NCBI RefSeq assembly: GCF_003952465.1
Contig: NZ_CP034448.1
Location: 1,674,001-1,738,000, forward strand
Length of the DNA: 64,000 bases
Origin: Mesorhizobium sp. M1B.F.Ca.ET.045.04.1.1
GTDB lineage: Bacteria > Pseudomonadota > Alphaproteobacteria > Rhizobiales > Rhizobiaceae
Reading direction: 5' to 3'
The notes under the pieces are model-generated. The model had not been told where the DNA came from. It made no database searches and saw only the letters and a list, made by a program, of their open reading frames with translations. A program made the position numbers and the translations under genes. This document shows, one piece after another, positions 34,427-45,565 of this stretch (position 1 is the first letter of the stretch; each line of letters starts with the position of its first letter).

Positions 34427-35578
34427 ATGCATTTCAGAACGGTCCTGAGCGGCACGCTTGCGCTGCTGCTCGTATCAAGCATCGCAGCCGTCGCCGCCCC
34501 GGCGGACAGCGGGCAATCCTCCGACAGCGGGTTCACCTTCCATCTGCCGACGCTCGGCATCTTCGGCGACAAGAAGAAGGCCGAGCAGGCTCAGATGGCG
34601 CAGCAGGACGGCACCGGCATGACCGGCCTGGAAGATCAGCTGCGCCAGATGAACGGCAAGATCGAGGAGCTCAATTTCCAGATCCTGCAAATGCAGGAGC
34701 AGATGCGCAAGCAGCAGGAAGACAACGAGTTCCGCTTCCAGCAGCTCGAAGGCGGCTCGCAAGGGGCGAAGCCAACGGGCCAGAAGAAGTCCGAGGCCGC
34801 GCCGCAGGATGGCAACACCGGCAATGGCAACACGAATCTGGGTGATGCGGGTACCGGCGACTCCAGTACGGACACCGGCGTCGCCGAAGCTCCGGCGACG
34901 CAGGCTCCGGCCGATGCGGGTGCGCAAAGCGGCAGCGGCAAGAGCGTCGGCGAGGTTATCGTCGAGTCGCAGACCGGCGATCCGGGCAAGGTGATCACCG
35001 GCGCGCCGCCGAAGACCTTCGGCACCATCACGGTCGACAAGAACGGCAATGTCGTCAACGCCGAATCCGATCCGCAGGCGGGTGCGCAGGCGCAAGCTCC
35101 CGCAGCCACGGCAAACGCGCCTTCGGCCGAGACAAGCACCAAGAGCGGCAAGGGCAAGTCCGGCGGCACGGTCATGGCTTCGCTGCCCTCGACCAATGAT
35201 CCGGACGAGCTCTACCGCAACTCCTACCAGTTCATCCTGTCGGGCGATTATCCCACCGCCGAGCAGGGTTTTCGCGACCACATTTCCCGCTTCCCCAAGG
35301 ACGCCAAGGCGCCGGATGCGCATTACTGGCTGGGAGAATCCCTGCTCGGCCAGCAGAAATACCGCGACGCGGCGGAGGTCTTCCTGGCCGCCAGCAAGGA
35401 TTATCCGAAGGCCAAGAAGGCGCCCGACATGCTGCTGAAGCTCGGCGTGTCGCTGGTCGGCCTCAAGCAGAACGACGTGGCCTGCGCCACCTTCAGCGAG
35501 ATCGGCAAGCGCTATCCGGATGTTTCCGGCACGCTCAAGGAGCGCATCAAGCAGGAAAAGGCGCTGGCGTCGTGCTAG
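34427..35578 (+). CDS. cpoB: Cell division coordinator CpoB (YbgF)
   Basis: This is a 383-residue periplasmic protein. A signal peptide (TVLSGTLALLLVSSIAAVAA) precedes a coiled-coil segment (L-E-D-Q-L-R-Q-M-N-G-K-I-E-E-L-N-F-Q-I, about 65-105). A Gly/Thr/Asp-rich linker follows, then three C-terminal TPRs (D-E-L-Y-R-N-S-Y-Q-F-I-L-S-G-D-Y; A-H-Y-W-L-G-E-S-L-L-G-Q-Q; and the D-M-L-L-K-L-G-V-S-L repeat). CpoB coordinates PBP1B and Tol during constriction in E. coli. The linker is unusually long for the family. An in-frame start at 34382 is possible but lacks a signal-like opening. Confidence 0.92.
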   Translation: MHFRTVLSGTLALLLVSSIAAVAAPADSGQSSDSGFTFHLPTLGIFGDKKKAEQAQMAQQDGTGMTGLEDQLRQMNGKIEELNFQILQMQEQMRKQQEDNEFRFQQLEGGSQGAKPTGQKKSEAAPQDGNTGNGNTNLGDAGTGDSSTDTGVAEAPATQAPADAGAQSGSGKSVGEVIVESQTGDPGKVITGAPPKTFGTITVDKNGNVVNAESDPQAGAQAQAPAATANAPSAETSTKSGKGKSGGTVMASLPSTNDPDELYRNSYQFILSGDYPTAEQGFRDHISRFPKDAKAPDAHYWLGESLLGQQKYRDAAEVFLAASKDYPKAKKAPDMLLKLGVSLVGLKQNDVACATFSEIGKRYPDVSGTLKERIKQEKALASC

Positions 35579-35630
35579 GCTGAATGCCGTTTGTTCCAAA
35601 CCCGGAACCACTCTTGGGCGACATGCGCCG

Positions 35631-37043
35631 ATGCTCGACACCGAGCCTGACATTTCGGATCGCTTTTTCTCAGACTTCGACTTTTCCAACGGCGCCGTTG
35701 CAGCCGTGTCCGGCGGCAGCGACTCGACCGCCCTTCTCTTTCTCCTCAAACATCATCTCGACCGAACCCTGCCCGCGGCAAAACTGCTCGCGGTGACGAT
35801 CGATCATGACCTCAGACCAGGTTCGGCAGCGGAAGCGCAAACCGTGGCGAGCGTCTGCGCCGAGCATGGGATCGCGCACCGCACGCTGGTCTGGTCCGGG
35901 CGCAAGCCGACGACCGGCCTGGCAGCCGCCGCGCGCGAGGCGCGCTACCGGCTGCTGGCCGAGGCGGCCGAAGCGGAAGGCATCCGCGTGGTGGTAACCG
36001 GCCACACCGCCGACGACCAGGCAGAGACGGTTCTTATGCGGCAAGTCCGCGCCGAAGGGACCCGCGATGAAAGGGCCGGCGAAGAAGAGTCGAGCGAGGA
36101 GGGTCGCGGCCTCGCCGGCATGGCGCCCGTCACGCTCTACGACTGGCGCACATGTATCGCCCGGCCGCTGCTCGGCACGCGCCGGGCGGCACTGCGCGCG
36201 ATGCTGAAGCGCCGCGGCATCGGCTGGATCGAGGATCCGACCAATGTCGACCAGCGTTTCGAGCGGCCGCGCATGCGCATCTCGCTTGCCGGCGACGACG
36301 GCGAGGCGCGCTTCGCGCAGGCAATCGCAAAGGCCGGACAGGCGGCCGCCGAACGCGACGACCTCGGCCGCCGCGCGGCCGCGCTGATCCGCGCTTTTGC
36401 CGACAGGCCGGCTTCGGGGCTCATCCGCCTCGATCGCGTTTTCGCTCATGGTGAAGACAGCGAGGCGGCCGTCTATGCGCTGCGCATCCTGCTCGCCACG
36501 GTCGGCGGCGTCTCGTTCCTTGTCGATCAGGCGCGTTGCCGGGCGCTGTTCGAGCGTCTTCGGTCCGGAACGCTTTGCGCCACATTGTCGCGGACCGTGG
36601 TCGATGCGCGCCGGAGCGGCATCTTCCTTCACCGCGAGGCGCGCAATCTGCCCGCCGCCGTTCCGGCGCAGGATCAGGCCCTTTGGGACGGCCGGCGCCG
36701 GATCACATTGAGCGACAGGTCGGGCGGGTTGGTGATCGCGCCCATGGGGGCCGTCGTTGCCAAACGATCCGTCCGGGAGGGCGACGTTCCGGCAAGCCTG
36801 CTACGCAGGGCGCTCGCCGCCGAACCCGCATTGTGGCGCGGCGCTGAACGTCTTGATTTTGCTGGCGGCGGTGATGTGCCGCGGCCAATGGCCAGCGTGC
36901 CGGTGGTGTCGCCTTTCGCCCGCTTCCTGCCGTCCTTCGATTTGCTGGTCGCCGCGGCAGTCGCCGCGCTGATTGGCGCGCCGCCGCTGCCGCCTTTGCC
37001 TTTCCGCGGCCATGATCGCGATGGAGCATGGGCGAAAGCTTAA
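35631..37043 (+). CDS. tilS: tRNA(Ile)-lysidine synthetase TilS
   Basis: This is a 470-residue ATP-dependent ligase that converts C34 of tRNA-Ile(CAU) to lysidine. The PP-loop S-G-G-S-D-S is at residues 27-32, followed by T-I-D-H-D-L-R and G-H-T-A-D-D-Q-A-E-T. Next come C-I-A-R-P-L-L-G and G-I-G-W-I-E-D-P-T-N, the tRNA-recognition region. The start MLDTEPDIS at 35631 is preferred over readings that overlap cpoB. tilS between cpoB and ftsH is the usual rhizobial order. Confidence 0.93.
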   Translation: MLDTEPDISDRFFSDFDFSNGAVAAVSGGSDSTALLFLLKHHLDRTLPAAKLLAVTIDHDLRPGSAAEAQTVASVCAEHGIAHRTLVWSGRKPTTGLAAAAREARYRLLAEAAEAEGIRVVVTGHTADDQAETVLMRQVRAEGTRDERAGEEESSEEGRGLAGMAPVTLYDWRTCIARPLLGTRRAALRAMLKRRGIGWIEDPTNVDQRFERPRMRISLAGDDGEARFAQAIAKAGQAAAERDDLGRRAAALIRAFADRPASGLIRLDRVFAHGEDSEAAVYALRILLATVGGVSFLVDQARCRALFERLRSGTLCATLSRTVVDARRSGIFLHREARNLPAAVPAQDQALWDGRRRITLSDRSGGLVIAPMGAVVAKRSVREGDVPASLLRRALAAEPALWRGAERLDFAGGGDVPRPMASVPVVSPFARFLPSFDLLVAAAVAALIGAPPLPPLPFRGHDRDGAWAKA

Positions 37044-37148
37044 CCGAGGCGTGCTGTTATGCTTGGCAAGGGGAAGCGCTCTCCCTATGTTAGGCCCAAG
37101 CCTCCATCATCATCGTGGGTCCGCATGCGGACGCCAACAGGACAATAG

Positions 37149-39083
<1,935 letters not shown>

Positions 39084-39109
39084 GTTCGAAGAGAACAAAG
39101 GAACTTTGG

Positions 39110-39138
39110 AACGCCGCGGATCAAACCGCGGCGTTTTG
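39110..39138 (+). terminator. Intrinsic terminator after ftsH
   Basis: AACGCCGCGG (39110-39119) pairs perfectly with CCGCGGCGTT (39126-39135) around a six-base loop, followed by TT. It lies 27 bases after the ftsH stop. Confidence 0.85.
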
Positions 39139-39189
39139 CTTTGGGGGATCGCAGGGATTGCCGGCCCTCGATCTGGTATTTGCAACGCT

Positions 39190-39360
39190 GGCGATTGGCG
39201 AAAGTCGGGGTGACAGCCAATCTCCCCCGCAAGGGGGGAGATTGGCAGTTTTAGCGACGGCGCCAACAATCTCAGCGATGGTGATTGGCGAAGACGGTGG
39301 AGCATGCAATCTTCCCCTTGTGGGTCCCACGAGGGGGAAATCGGATTGTCGCCTCGGCTT
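39190..39360. repeat. Intergenic repeat region with palindromic GGGGGAGATTGG units
   Basis: GCCAATCTCCCCC (39216-39228) and GGGGGAGATTGGC (39234-39246) form a 13-bp perfect hairpin. Degraded relatives of the same unit follow, such as GCAATCTTCCCC...GGGGGAAATC near 39305-39345. The core 'CAATCTCCCCC' is shared with the nested repeat at 56587-56739. The rest of the 39084-39473 gap between convergent ftsH and the four-repeat gene holds only terminators. Confidence 0.7.
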
Positions 39361-39413
39361 CGACCTATGGCCCAGATTTGGCCCTGACGGTCACGCGAGA
39401 CCAAACAAATCCC

Positions 39414-39446
39414 AAAAAAAGCCCGCGCATCTTGCGATGCGCGGGC
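39414..39446 (-). terminator. Intrinsic terminator after the four-repeat gene
   Basis: On the minus strand GCCCGCGCAT (39446-39437) pairs with ATGCGCGGGC (39430-39421), followed by seven T. It lies 27 bases after the stop codon at 39474. Confidence 0.88.
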
Positions 39447-39473
39447 CCTTCTCTGGAAGATGTGACTAAGAGG

Positions 39474-40331
39474 TCAGCTCTTCAGCTTGGCGTTGCAGAG
39501 GCTGTAGAAGCCGCCGCCCTTCTGGATCCACTTCAGGCCGTTCAGCGTGTTGGCGTCCTTGTTGGCGTAGTACTGCTCGAGGCAGGTGTGCATGCGGCCC
39601 TTGGCCGGGGTCTCGGTGGCAAACTTCGGCGAGATAGCGGTCGGGAAAGTCACGCCCTTCGGGGCGGCCGCGGTCGGCTTCGCCGGTTCCTTGGTGAAAG
39701 TCGCTTCCGTTGGAGCCGGCACGGTGTCGTCGTCGGCGGCGCCGGCGCCGCACTCGGCCTTGCGGAAGTCGTTCCACTTCATGCCGTTGAGCTTGTTGGC
39801 GGTCTTCGCGGCCTGATACTTGGTGCTGCATTCGGCCATGCTCAGGCCCTTACCGCCGTCGGCTGCAGCCGCCGTCGAGGTCTCGGTCTTGGTCGCCTTG
39901 GCGGGCTTGGTGTCGGTCGCAGCGGCGGTGGCGCCGGCGGCGCATTCGGTCTTGCGGAAGTCGTTCCACTTCATGCCGTTCAGTGTGCCGGCAGCCTTGG
40001 CGGCCTGATACTTGGTGCTGCATTCCTTGGCGGTCAGGCCCTTGGCCGAGCTGTCGTCGGCCGCGGCGGTCGTGTCCTTGGCCTTCTTGGCCGGCTTGGT
40101 GTCAGCCGCCTTGGTATCGGTCGCCGCCTTGGTGTCGGTCGCGGCGGAGGCGTCGCTGCCGCATTGCGCCTTGCGGAATTGGTTCCAGGTCTGGCCGGCG
40201 AGCGTTCCGGCGTCCTTGGCCGCGTTATACTTGGTGCTGCACTCGGCCATGGTCAGCGCGTTGGCCGGCGCCGCCAGGAACAAGGTTGCGACGGCGATGC
40301 CCGTCAATGTTGCAAGTCTATGAATAAGCAT
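39474..40331 (-). CDS. Secreted protein with four Cys-containing repeats
   Basis: This is a 285-residue exported protein. A signal peptide (LATLTGIAVATLFLAAPANA) is followed by three near-identical units of about 31 residues. Each unit reads roughly A-E-C-S-T-K-Y-x-A-A-K-x-A-G-T-L-N-G-x-K-W-N-D-F-R-K-x-E-C. A diverged fourth unit (H-T-C-L-E-Q-Y-Y...L-N-G-L-K-W...L-C-N-A-K-L) closes the protein. Ala/Thr/Lys/Asp-rich linkers separate the units. Each unit has two cysteines that could form a disulfide. The pattern is distantly like PsiF repeats. The function is unknown; it is probably periplasmic or surface. Confidence 0.8.
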   Translation of the reverse strand: MLIHRLATLTGIAVATLFLAAPANALTMAECSTKYNAAKDAGTLAGQTWNQFRKAQCGSDASAATDTKAATDTKAADTKPAKKAKDTTAAADDSSAKGLTAKECSTKYQAAKAAGTLNGMKWNDFRKTECAAGATAAATDTKPAKATKTETSTAAAADGGKGLSMAECSTKYQAAKTANKLNGMKWNDFRKAECGAGAADDDTVPAPTEATFTKEPAKPTAAAPKGVTFPTAISPKFATETPAKGRMHTCLEQYYANKDANTLNGLKWIQKGGGFYSLCNAKLKS

Positions 40332-40576
40332 GGCGTTTTCTCCCTTGCTGCCGCCAGGTGGTGTCCCTATACCAAATCAATAGCTCTCAACTTCAGACTG
40401 CGCCAGATGCTTCCGGCGCGGATGCCCTCACAAAGTGTGTTCCTCCCGATAAGGTGACGAATTGCTTGGCGTCGGTCGCGTAAACAAGGTTTTGCCAGGC
40501 GGTTTTGGGCAGAAAAGCTCGCCCCGGCTGGTATATTGCCGCTACAGTGAGGGGGCATGGTAGGCTGTCGAATCAC

Positions 40577-40605
40577 TTGACCCGCCCGCGACAATGATTT
40601 TCTAA
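40577..40605 (+). promoter_or_regulatory. Possible glmM promoter
   Basis: TTGACC (40577-40582) is followed after 17 bases by TTCTAA (40600-40605), a plausible sigma-70 promoter about 95 bases before glmM. A second AT-rich -10-like stretch, TATATAAT, lies at 40617-40624. No other structure is evident in the 369-base gap 40332-40700. Confidence 0.4.
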
Positions 40606-40700
40606 GGAATGGTAATATATAATCACGAAATGTGATGATCGGATGCGGCCCAATTGTGGCAATACGGGCGGCTGAAAAACCGACGGGGACATTGGCAAGC

Positions 40701-42053
<1,353 letters not shown>

Positions 42054-42065
42054 CGGAGCCGCAAG

Positions 42066-42109
42066 CGCAATTCCAGGAAAAGTGTAACGGTTTTCCGTCC
42101 GGAATTGCG
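42066..42109. repeat. Intergenic palindrome after glmM
   Basis: CGCAATTCC (42066-42074) pairs with GGAATTGCG (42101-42109), and the interior GGAAAA pairs with TTTTCC. The sequence resembles dispersed rhizobial palindromes of the 'CCGGAATTGCG' type. It sits before the glmM terminator. Confidence 0.65.
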
Positions 42110-42138
42110 TAAAACAGGCAACCGCCCATCGCGTTCGG

Positions 42139-42164
42139 AAGCCCGCCGCCCGGCGGGCTTTTTC
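42139..42164 (+). terminator. Intrinsic terminator after glmM
   Basis: AAGCCCGCC (42139-42147) pairs with GGCGGGCTT (42152-42160) around GCCC, followed by TTT. Confidence 0.85.
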
Positions 42165-42233
42165 GTGCGCCCGCGGCGCCCGGACAACGGCATACCCTCT
42201 AAAATTGTATAGATTCGTGGTTAATCGGTACGG

Positions 42234-42248
42234 TTAAACGGCTTTTAA
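42234..42248 (+). promoter_or_regulatory. CtrA-type box upstream of the first outer-membrane protein gene
   Basis: TTAA-ACGGCTT-TTAA followed by C is a full match to the CtrA consensus TTAA-N7-TTAAC. It lies 75 bases before the ATG at 42323. A second TTAA occurs nine bases earlier in register. Confidence 0.55.
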
Positions 42249-42322
42249 CCTTTGCAATTCATTATCCACGCCGAGGTTCATCTTCGGGCGGTGTCGTCCC
42301 GAGGCTTCTTAGGGGTGACAGC

Positions 42323-43165
42323 ATGTTCAATACAGCAAGAATGGCATTGTTTGCCGCGCTGTTCGCGGGCTTGGCCGGACCGGCGTTCGCCGCGGATATT
42401 GCGGAACCACCACCGGTCGAGGAAGCTCCGCCGCCGGTCGTGGAGGCGCAGCCGGTCGACTTCGGCGGCTGGTATATCCGCGGCGATATCGACTATCACT
42501 GGTCGCGCTTCCGCGGTGGCGACTACATCACTTACGGCGCGGCACCCCAGACCCAGGGTAGCTTCGCCAGCGGCAAGCTGAAAGGCGCCTTCTCCGCCGG
42601 TGCCGGTATCGGTTATCAGGTCAATCAGTATTTCCGCACCGACCTAACCGCAGACTGGATGGGCAAGTCCAACTTCCGGGGTTCAACGGTCGGCTTCTGC
42701 GGCGGCGGCGTACCCTGCGTATCGACCGACACCTCGTCCTATTCGGCGCTGCTGCTTTTGGCCAACGCCTATGTCGACATCGGCACCTGGCATGGTGTCA
42801 CGCCTTATGTCGGCGCTGGCATCGGCGGCGCATGGGTCAAGTGGGACACGCTGCACAACAGCGACGACGACGGCGATTTCTTCCATCAGGGCGGCAAGGG
42901 CTGGCGCTTCGCCTATGCTCTTATGGCCGGTGCCTCCTACTGCCTGACCGATCGCGTCAAGCTCGATGTCGGCTACCGTTACAGCCACATCAATGGCGGC
43001 AAGATGTTCGAATATGCTTCGGATAGCAATGTCGGCCCGGGGTATGACCGCGGCATCAACGTGCATGAAGTGCGCGGCGGTCTGCGCTATCAATTCGGCA
43101 GGTCCGATTGCGCCCCGCCGCCGGAACCCTATGTGCCCGAGCCGGAGCCGATCTATACCAAGTAA
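42323..43165 (+). CDS. Outer-membrane beta-barrel protein (Omp25/Omp31-like)
   Basis: This is a 280-residue protein. A signal peptide (MALFAALFAGLAGPAFA) and a Pro/Glu/Val-rich spacer precede an eight-stranded-barrel domain. Typical strand patterns are G-G-W-Y-I-R-G-D-I-D-Y, G-A-G-I-G-Y-Q-V-N-Q-Y-F-R-T-D-L-T, T-P-Y-V-G-A-G-I-G-G-A-W-V and L-D-V-G-Y-R-Y-S. The usual terminal aromatic strand (V-R-G-G-L-R-Y-Q-F-G) is followed by an unusual Cys/Pro/Glu tail of 20 residues. A CtrA-type box upstream suggests cell-cycle timing. It is related to the next barrel gene. Confidence 0.88.
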   Translation: MFNTARMALFAALFAGLAGPAFAADIAEPPPVEEAPPPVVEAQPVDFGGWYIRGDIDYHWSRFRGGDYITYGAAPQTQGSFASGKLKGAFSAGAGIGYQVNQYFRTDLTADWMGKSNFRGSTVGFCGGGVPCVSTDTSSYSALLLLANAYVDIGTWHGVTPYVGAGIGGAWVKWDTLHNSDDDGDFFHQGGKGWRFAYALMAGASYCLTDRVKLDVGYRYSHINGGKMFEYASDSNVGPGYDRGINVHEVRGGLRYQFGRSDCAPPPEPYVPEPEPIYTK

Positions 43166-43191
43166 TCGCCCTTGCGATCCCGAGATTTGCG

Positions 43192-43219
43192 AACCGCCCG
43201 GCGCCAGCCGGGCGGTTTT
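43192..43219 (+). terminator. Intrinsic terminator after the first barrel gene
   Basis: AACCGCCCGG (43192-43201) pairs perfectly with CCGGGCGGTT (43208-43217) around a six-base loop, followed by TT and a later TTTTT. Confidence 0.88.
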
Positions 43220-43277
43220 CGTTTTTGCGCGGCTGGTAAAATCGCATCGAAATCAATTCGGTAACCATCCGTTATCC

Positions 43278-43305
43278 TTAACCGGCACTTAACCACTATG
43301 GTTAA
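43278..43305 (+). promoter_or_regulatory. CtrA-type box and adjacent dyad upstream of the second barrel gene
   Basis: TTAA-CCGGCAC-TTAAC (43278-43293) matches the CtrA consensus. Its right half is also the left arm of a perfect dyad TTAACCA-CTA-TGGTTAA (43289-43305). The cluster lies 60-90 bases before the ATG at 43368. Confidence 0.6.
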
Positions 43306-43367
43306 CAATGGCTCCTTGAAACGGCGCTCGCGTTCGCGGCTGGCGCCAATTTCGGGAGCCGGGGACC

Positions 43368-44129
43368 ATGACACTCAAATCGCGTATCGCGTCAGCGCTT
43401 GCCGCAACCCTTTTGCCGCTGACGCCAGCGCTCGCGGCCGACTACGATCCGCCGATCTATGTCAACCAGGCCCCTGACTATCAGCCGGTCGAGGTGGGCT
43501 CAGGCTGGTACCTGCGCGGCGATGTTTCCTATCTGGTGGAAAAGAGCTTCAGGGACCAGGACTTCAGCTTCACGCCTGCCAGTCAAAGCGAGAGCGAGGA
43601 CGCGTATTTCGCAAGCATCGGTTTCGGATATCATTTCAACGATTATCTCCGCGCCGATCTCAACCTCGGTTATCTGCCCGGCAACAAGTTCAGCTTCAGC
43701 TATGATGACACGGCGACCGCGGCAGAGCCGACCGTGGCATCCGGAAGCCTCAAGAACCATGCGATCTCGGGCATGCTCAACGGCTATGTCGATCTCGGCA
43801 CCTATGTCGGCTTCACGCCTTACGTTGGCGCAGGCGTCGGCATCGTCCGAAGCAAATACGAGCTCTCGGCGAGCTATTTTACCGCCAATGGCGACGACAC
43901 CGACGATTTTGTCGAGCGTAGCTCCAAGGCGAAATATTCGCTGGCCTATACATTGAATGCGGGTGTTGCCTACCAGGTCTCGAAGAATGTGCTGATCGAC
44001 CTGGGCTACCAGTATTTTTCCGCCCCCGATGCGGAATACGTCACCGCCGCGAGCCTGAATTCGTTCCCGGTCCACAAAGGCATCAGCAATCACCAGGTCA
44101 AGCTCGGCTTGCGCTACGATCTCTGGTGA
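43368..44129 (+). CDS. Outer-membrane beta-barrel protein (Omp25/Omp31-like)
   Basis: This is a 253-residue protein. A signal peptide (ALAATLLPLTPALA) is followed by a short Pro/Tyr-rich spacer and a barrel domain. Strands include G-S-G-W-Y-L-R-G-D-V-S-Y, I-G-F-G-Y-H-F-N-D-Y-L-R-A-D-L-N, F-T-P-Y-V-G-A-G-V-G-I and I-D-L-G-Y-Q-Y-F. The end, K-L-G-L-R-Y-D-L-W, is a proper C-terminal aromatic BAM signal, unlike its neighbour. Shared strand motifs make it a diverged paralogue of the 42.3 kb gene, likely an old tandem duplication. Confidence 0.9.
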   Translation: MTLKSRIASALAATLLPLTPALAADYDPPIYVNQAPDYQPVEVGSGWYLRGDVSYLVEKSFRDQDFSFTPASQSESEDAYFASIGFGYHFNDYLRADLNLGYLPGNKFSFSYDDTATAAEPTVASGSLKNHAISGMLNGYVDLGTYVGFTPYVGAGVGIVRSKYELSASYFTANGDDTDDFVERSSKAKYSLAYTLNAGVAYQVSKNVLIDLGYQYFSAPDAEYVTAASLNSFPVHKGISNHQVKLGLRYDLW

Positions 44130-44150
44130 GCGGCACAAGCAGGAGATGCC

Positions 44151-44182
44151 GACGGCGGATCCCGGGAGATCCGTCGTTCTCG
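44151..44182 (+). terminator. Probable terminator after the second barrel gene
   Basis: ACGGCGGATC (44152-44161) pairs with GATCCGTCGT (44168-44177) with one G-T wobble, followed by TCTCG. The T-run is weak. Confidence 0.55.
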
Positions 44183-44272
44183 TTTGAGCCGAAGCGCAGA
44201 TTGAAGCCAGTATCCCGCCAGCGACAAAAACTTTGCTCTTGACGCCGGAAGGCTGAAAGCATATCGCCGTCC

Positions 44273-44326
44273 GTGGGCCACCCCTCCCCAACGAGGGGCC
44301 ACTATCTGGAAGGATAGACCACGATG
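44273..44326 (+). promoter_or_regulatory. serC leader RNA element overlapping the start region
   Basis: Hairpin 1, CCCCTC/GAGGGG (44281-44298), is extended by GTGG (44273-44276) with CCAC (44299-44302). Hairpin 2, CTATC/GATAG (44302-44317), has the purine loop TGGAAG. The AAGGA ribosome-binding site of serC lies in hairpin 2 and the ATG follows at 44324. This matches the position and two-hairpin layout of the alphaproteobacterial 'serC' leader motif, as I remember it. It would allow control of initiation; the ligand or effector is unknown. Confidence 0.65.
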
Positions 44327-45499
44327 ACGACGCTTACCAAGCCTGGATTCCGTCCGGCAAATCCCAATTTCTCCTCAGGTCCCTGCGCAAAACGCCCCGG
44401 CTGGTCGGCCGAGGCGCTGAAAGCCGCCGCGCTCGGACGTTCCCATCGCGCCAAGATCGGCAAGGCGAAGCTCGAGCAGGCGATCGAGCTCACGCGCGAG
44501 ATCCTCAAGGTTCCCGCCGACTACCGCATCGGCATCGTGCCGGCGTCCGACACCGGCGCGGTCGAGATGGCGCTGTGGTCGCTGCTTGGCGAGCGCGGCG
44601 TCGACATGGTCGCCTGGGAAAGCTTTGGCTCCGGCTGGGTGACCGATGTCGTCAAGCAGCTCAAGCTCGCCGACATACGCAGGTTCGAGGCCGGTTACGG
44701 CGAACTGCCGGATCTCACCAAGATCGATTTCGACCGCGATGTGGTCTTCACCTGGAACGGCACGACCTCCGGCGTGCGCGTGCCGAACGGCGATTTCATT
44801 CCGGCCGCGCGCCGCGGCCTGACCATCTGCGACGCCACCTCGGCGGCGTTCGCGCAAAGGCTCGACTTCGAAAAACTCGATGTCGTGACCTTCTCATGGC
44901 AGAAGGTGCTGGGCGGCGAAGGCGCGCATGGCATGCTGATCCTCAGCCCACGCGCCGTCGAGCGGCTGGAAACCTACAAGCCGGCCTGGCCGCTGCCGAA
45001 GATCTTCCGCCTGACCTCGGGCGGCAAGCTGATCGAGGGCATCTTCAAGGGCGAGACCATCAACACGCCGTCGATGCTGTGCGTCGAGGACTATCTCGAT
45101 GCGCTTCAGTGGGCGAAATCGATCGGCGGCCTGGAGGCGCTGATCGCCCGCGCCGACGCCAACGCCGCGGTGCTGGACCGGTTCGTGGACAATTCACCAT
45201 GGCTCGGCCATCTGGCCGCCGATCCGGCGACACGCTCGAACACTTCCGTGTGCCTGTCCTTCACCGATACCGATGTCGCGGCGCTCGACGCCGACGGTCA
45301 GGCGGCGTTCGCCAAGGGCATCGTCGCGGCGCTCGACAAGGAAGGCGTCGCCTACGACATCGGCTCCTATCGCGACGCGCCGCCCGGCCTGCGCATCTGG
45401 TGCGGCGCCACCGTCGAGACTTCCGATCTCGAAGCGCTGCTGCCCTGGCTCGACTGGGCCTGCGCCGCGCAGAAGGCGTCGCTGAAAGCAGCGGCCTGA
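44324..45499 (+). CDS. serC: Phosphoserine aminotransferase
   Basis: This is a 391-residue PLP enzyme of the long alphaproteobacterial SerC type. It converts 3-phosphohydroxypyruvate to phosphoserine and, in vitamin B6 synthesis, 4-phosphohydroxy-threonine. The Schiff-base lysine is K194 in [14 protein letters not shown]. Other fold markers are [12 protein letters not shown] and [10 protein letters not shown]. It is 66 bases upstream of serA, so the two first steps of serine synthesis form one operon under the folded leader. Confidence 0.96.
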   Translation: MTTLTKPGFRPANPNFSSGPCAKRPGWSAEALKAAALGRSHRAKIGKAKLEQAIELTREILKVPADYRIGIVPASDTGAVEMALWSLLGERGVDMVAWESFGSGWVTDVVKQLKLADIRRFEAGYGELPDLTKIDFDRDVVFTWNGTTSGVRVPNGDFIPAARRGLTICDATSAAFAQRLDFEKLDVVTFSWQKVLGGEGAHGMLILSPRAVERLETYKPAWPLPKIFRLTSGGKLIEGIFKGETINTPSMLCVEDYLDALQWAKSIGGLEALIARADANAAVLDRFVDNSPWLGHLAADPATRSNTSVCLSFTDTDVAALDADGQAAFAKGIVAALDKEGVAYDIGSYRDAPPGLRIWCGATVETSDLEALLPWLDWACAAQKASLKAAA

Positions 45500-45565
45500 A
45501 ATCCGTGGCGGCCCGCGGGCCGCCACCATTTCCCAATACACTCAATTCCCTTCAAGGAGGCCGCC

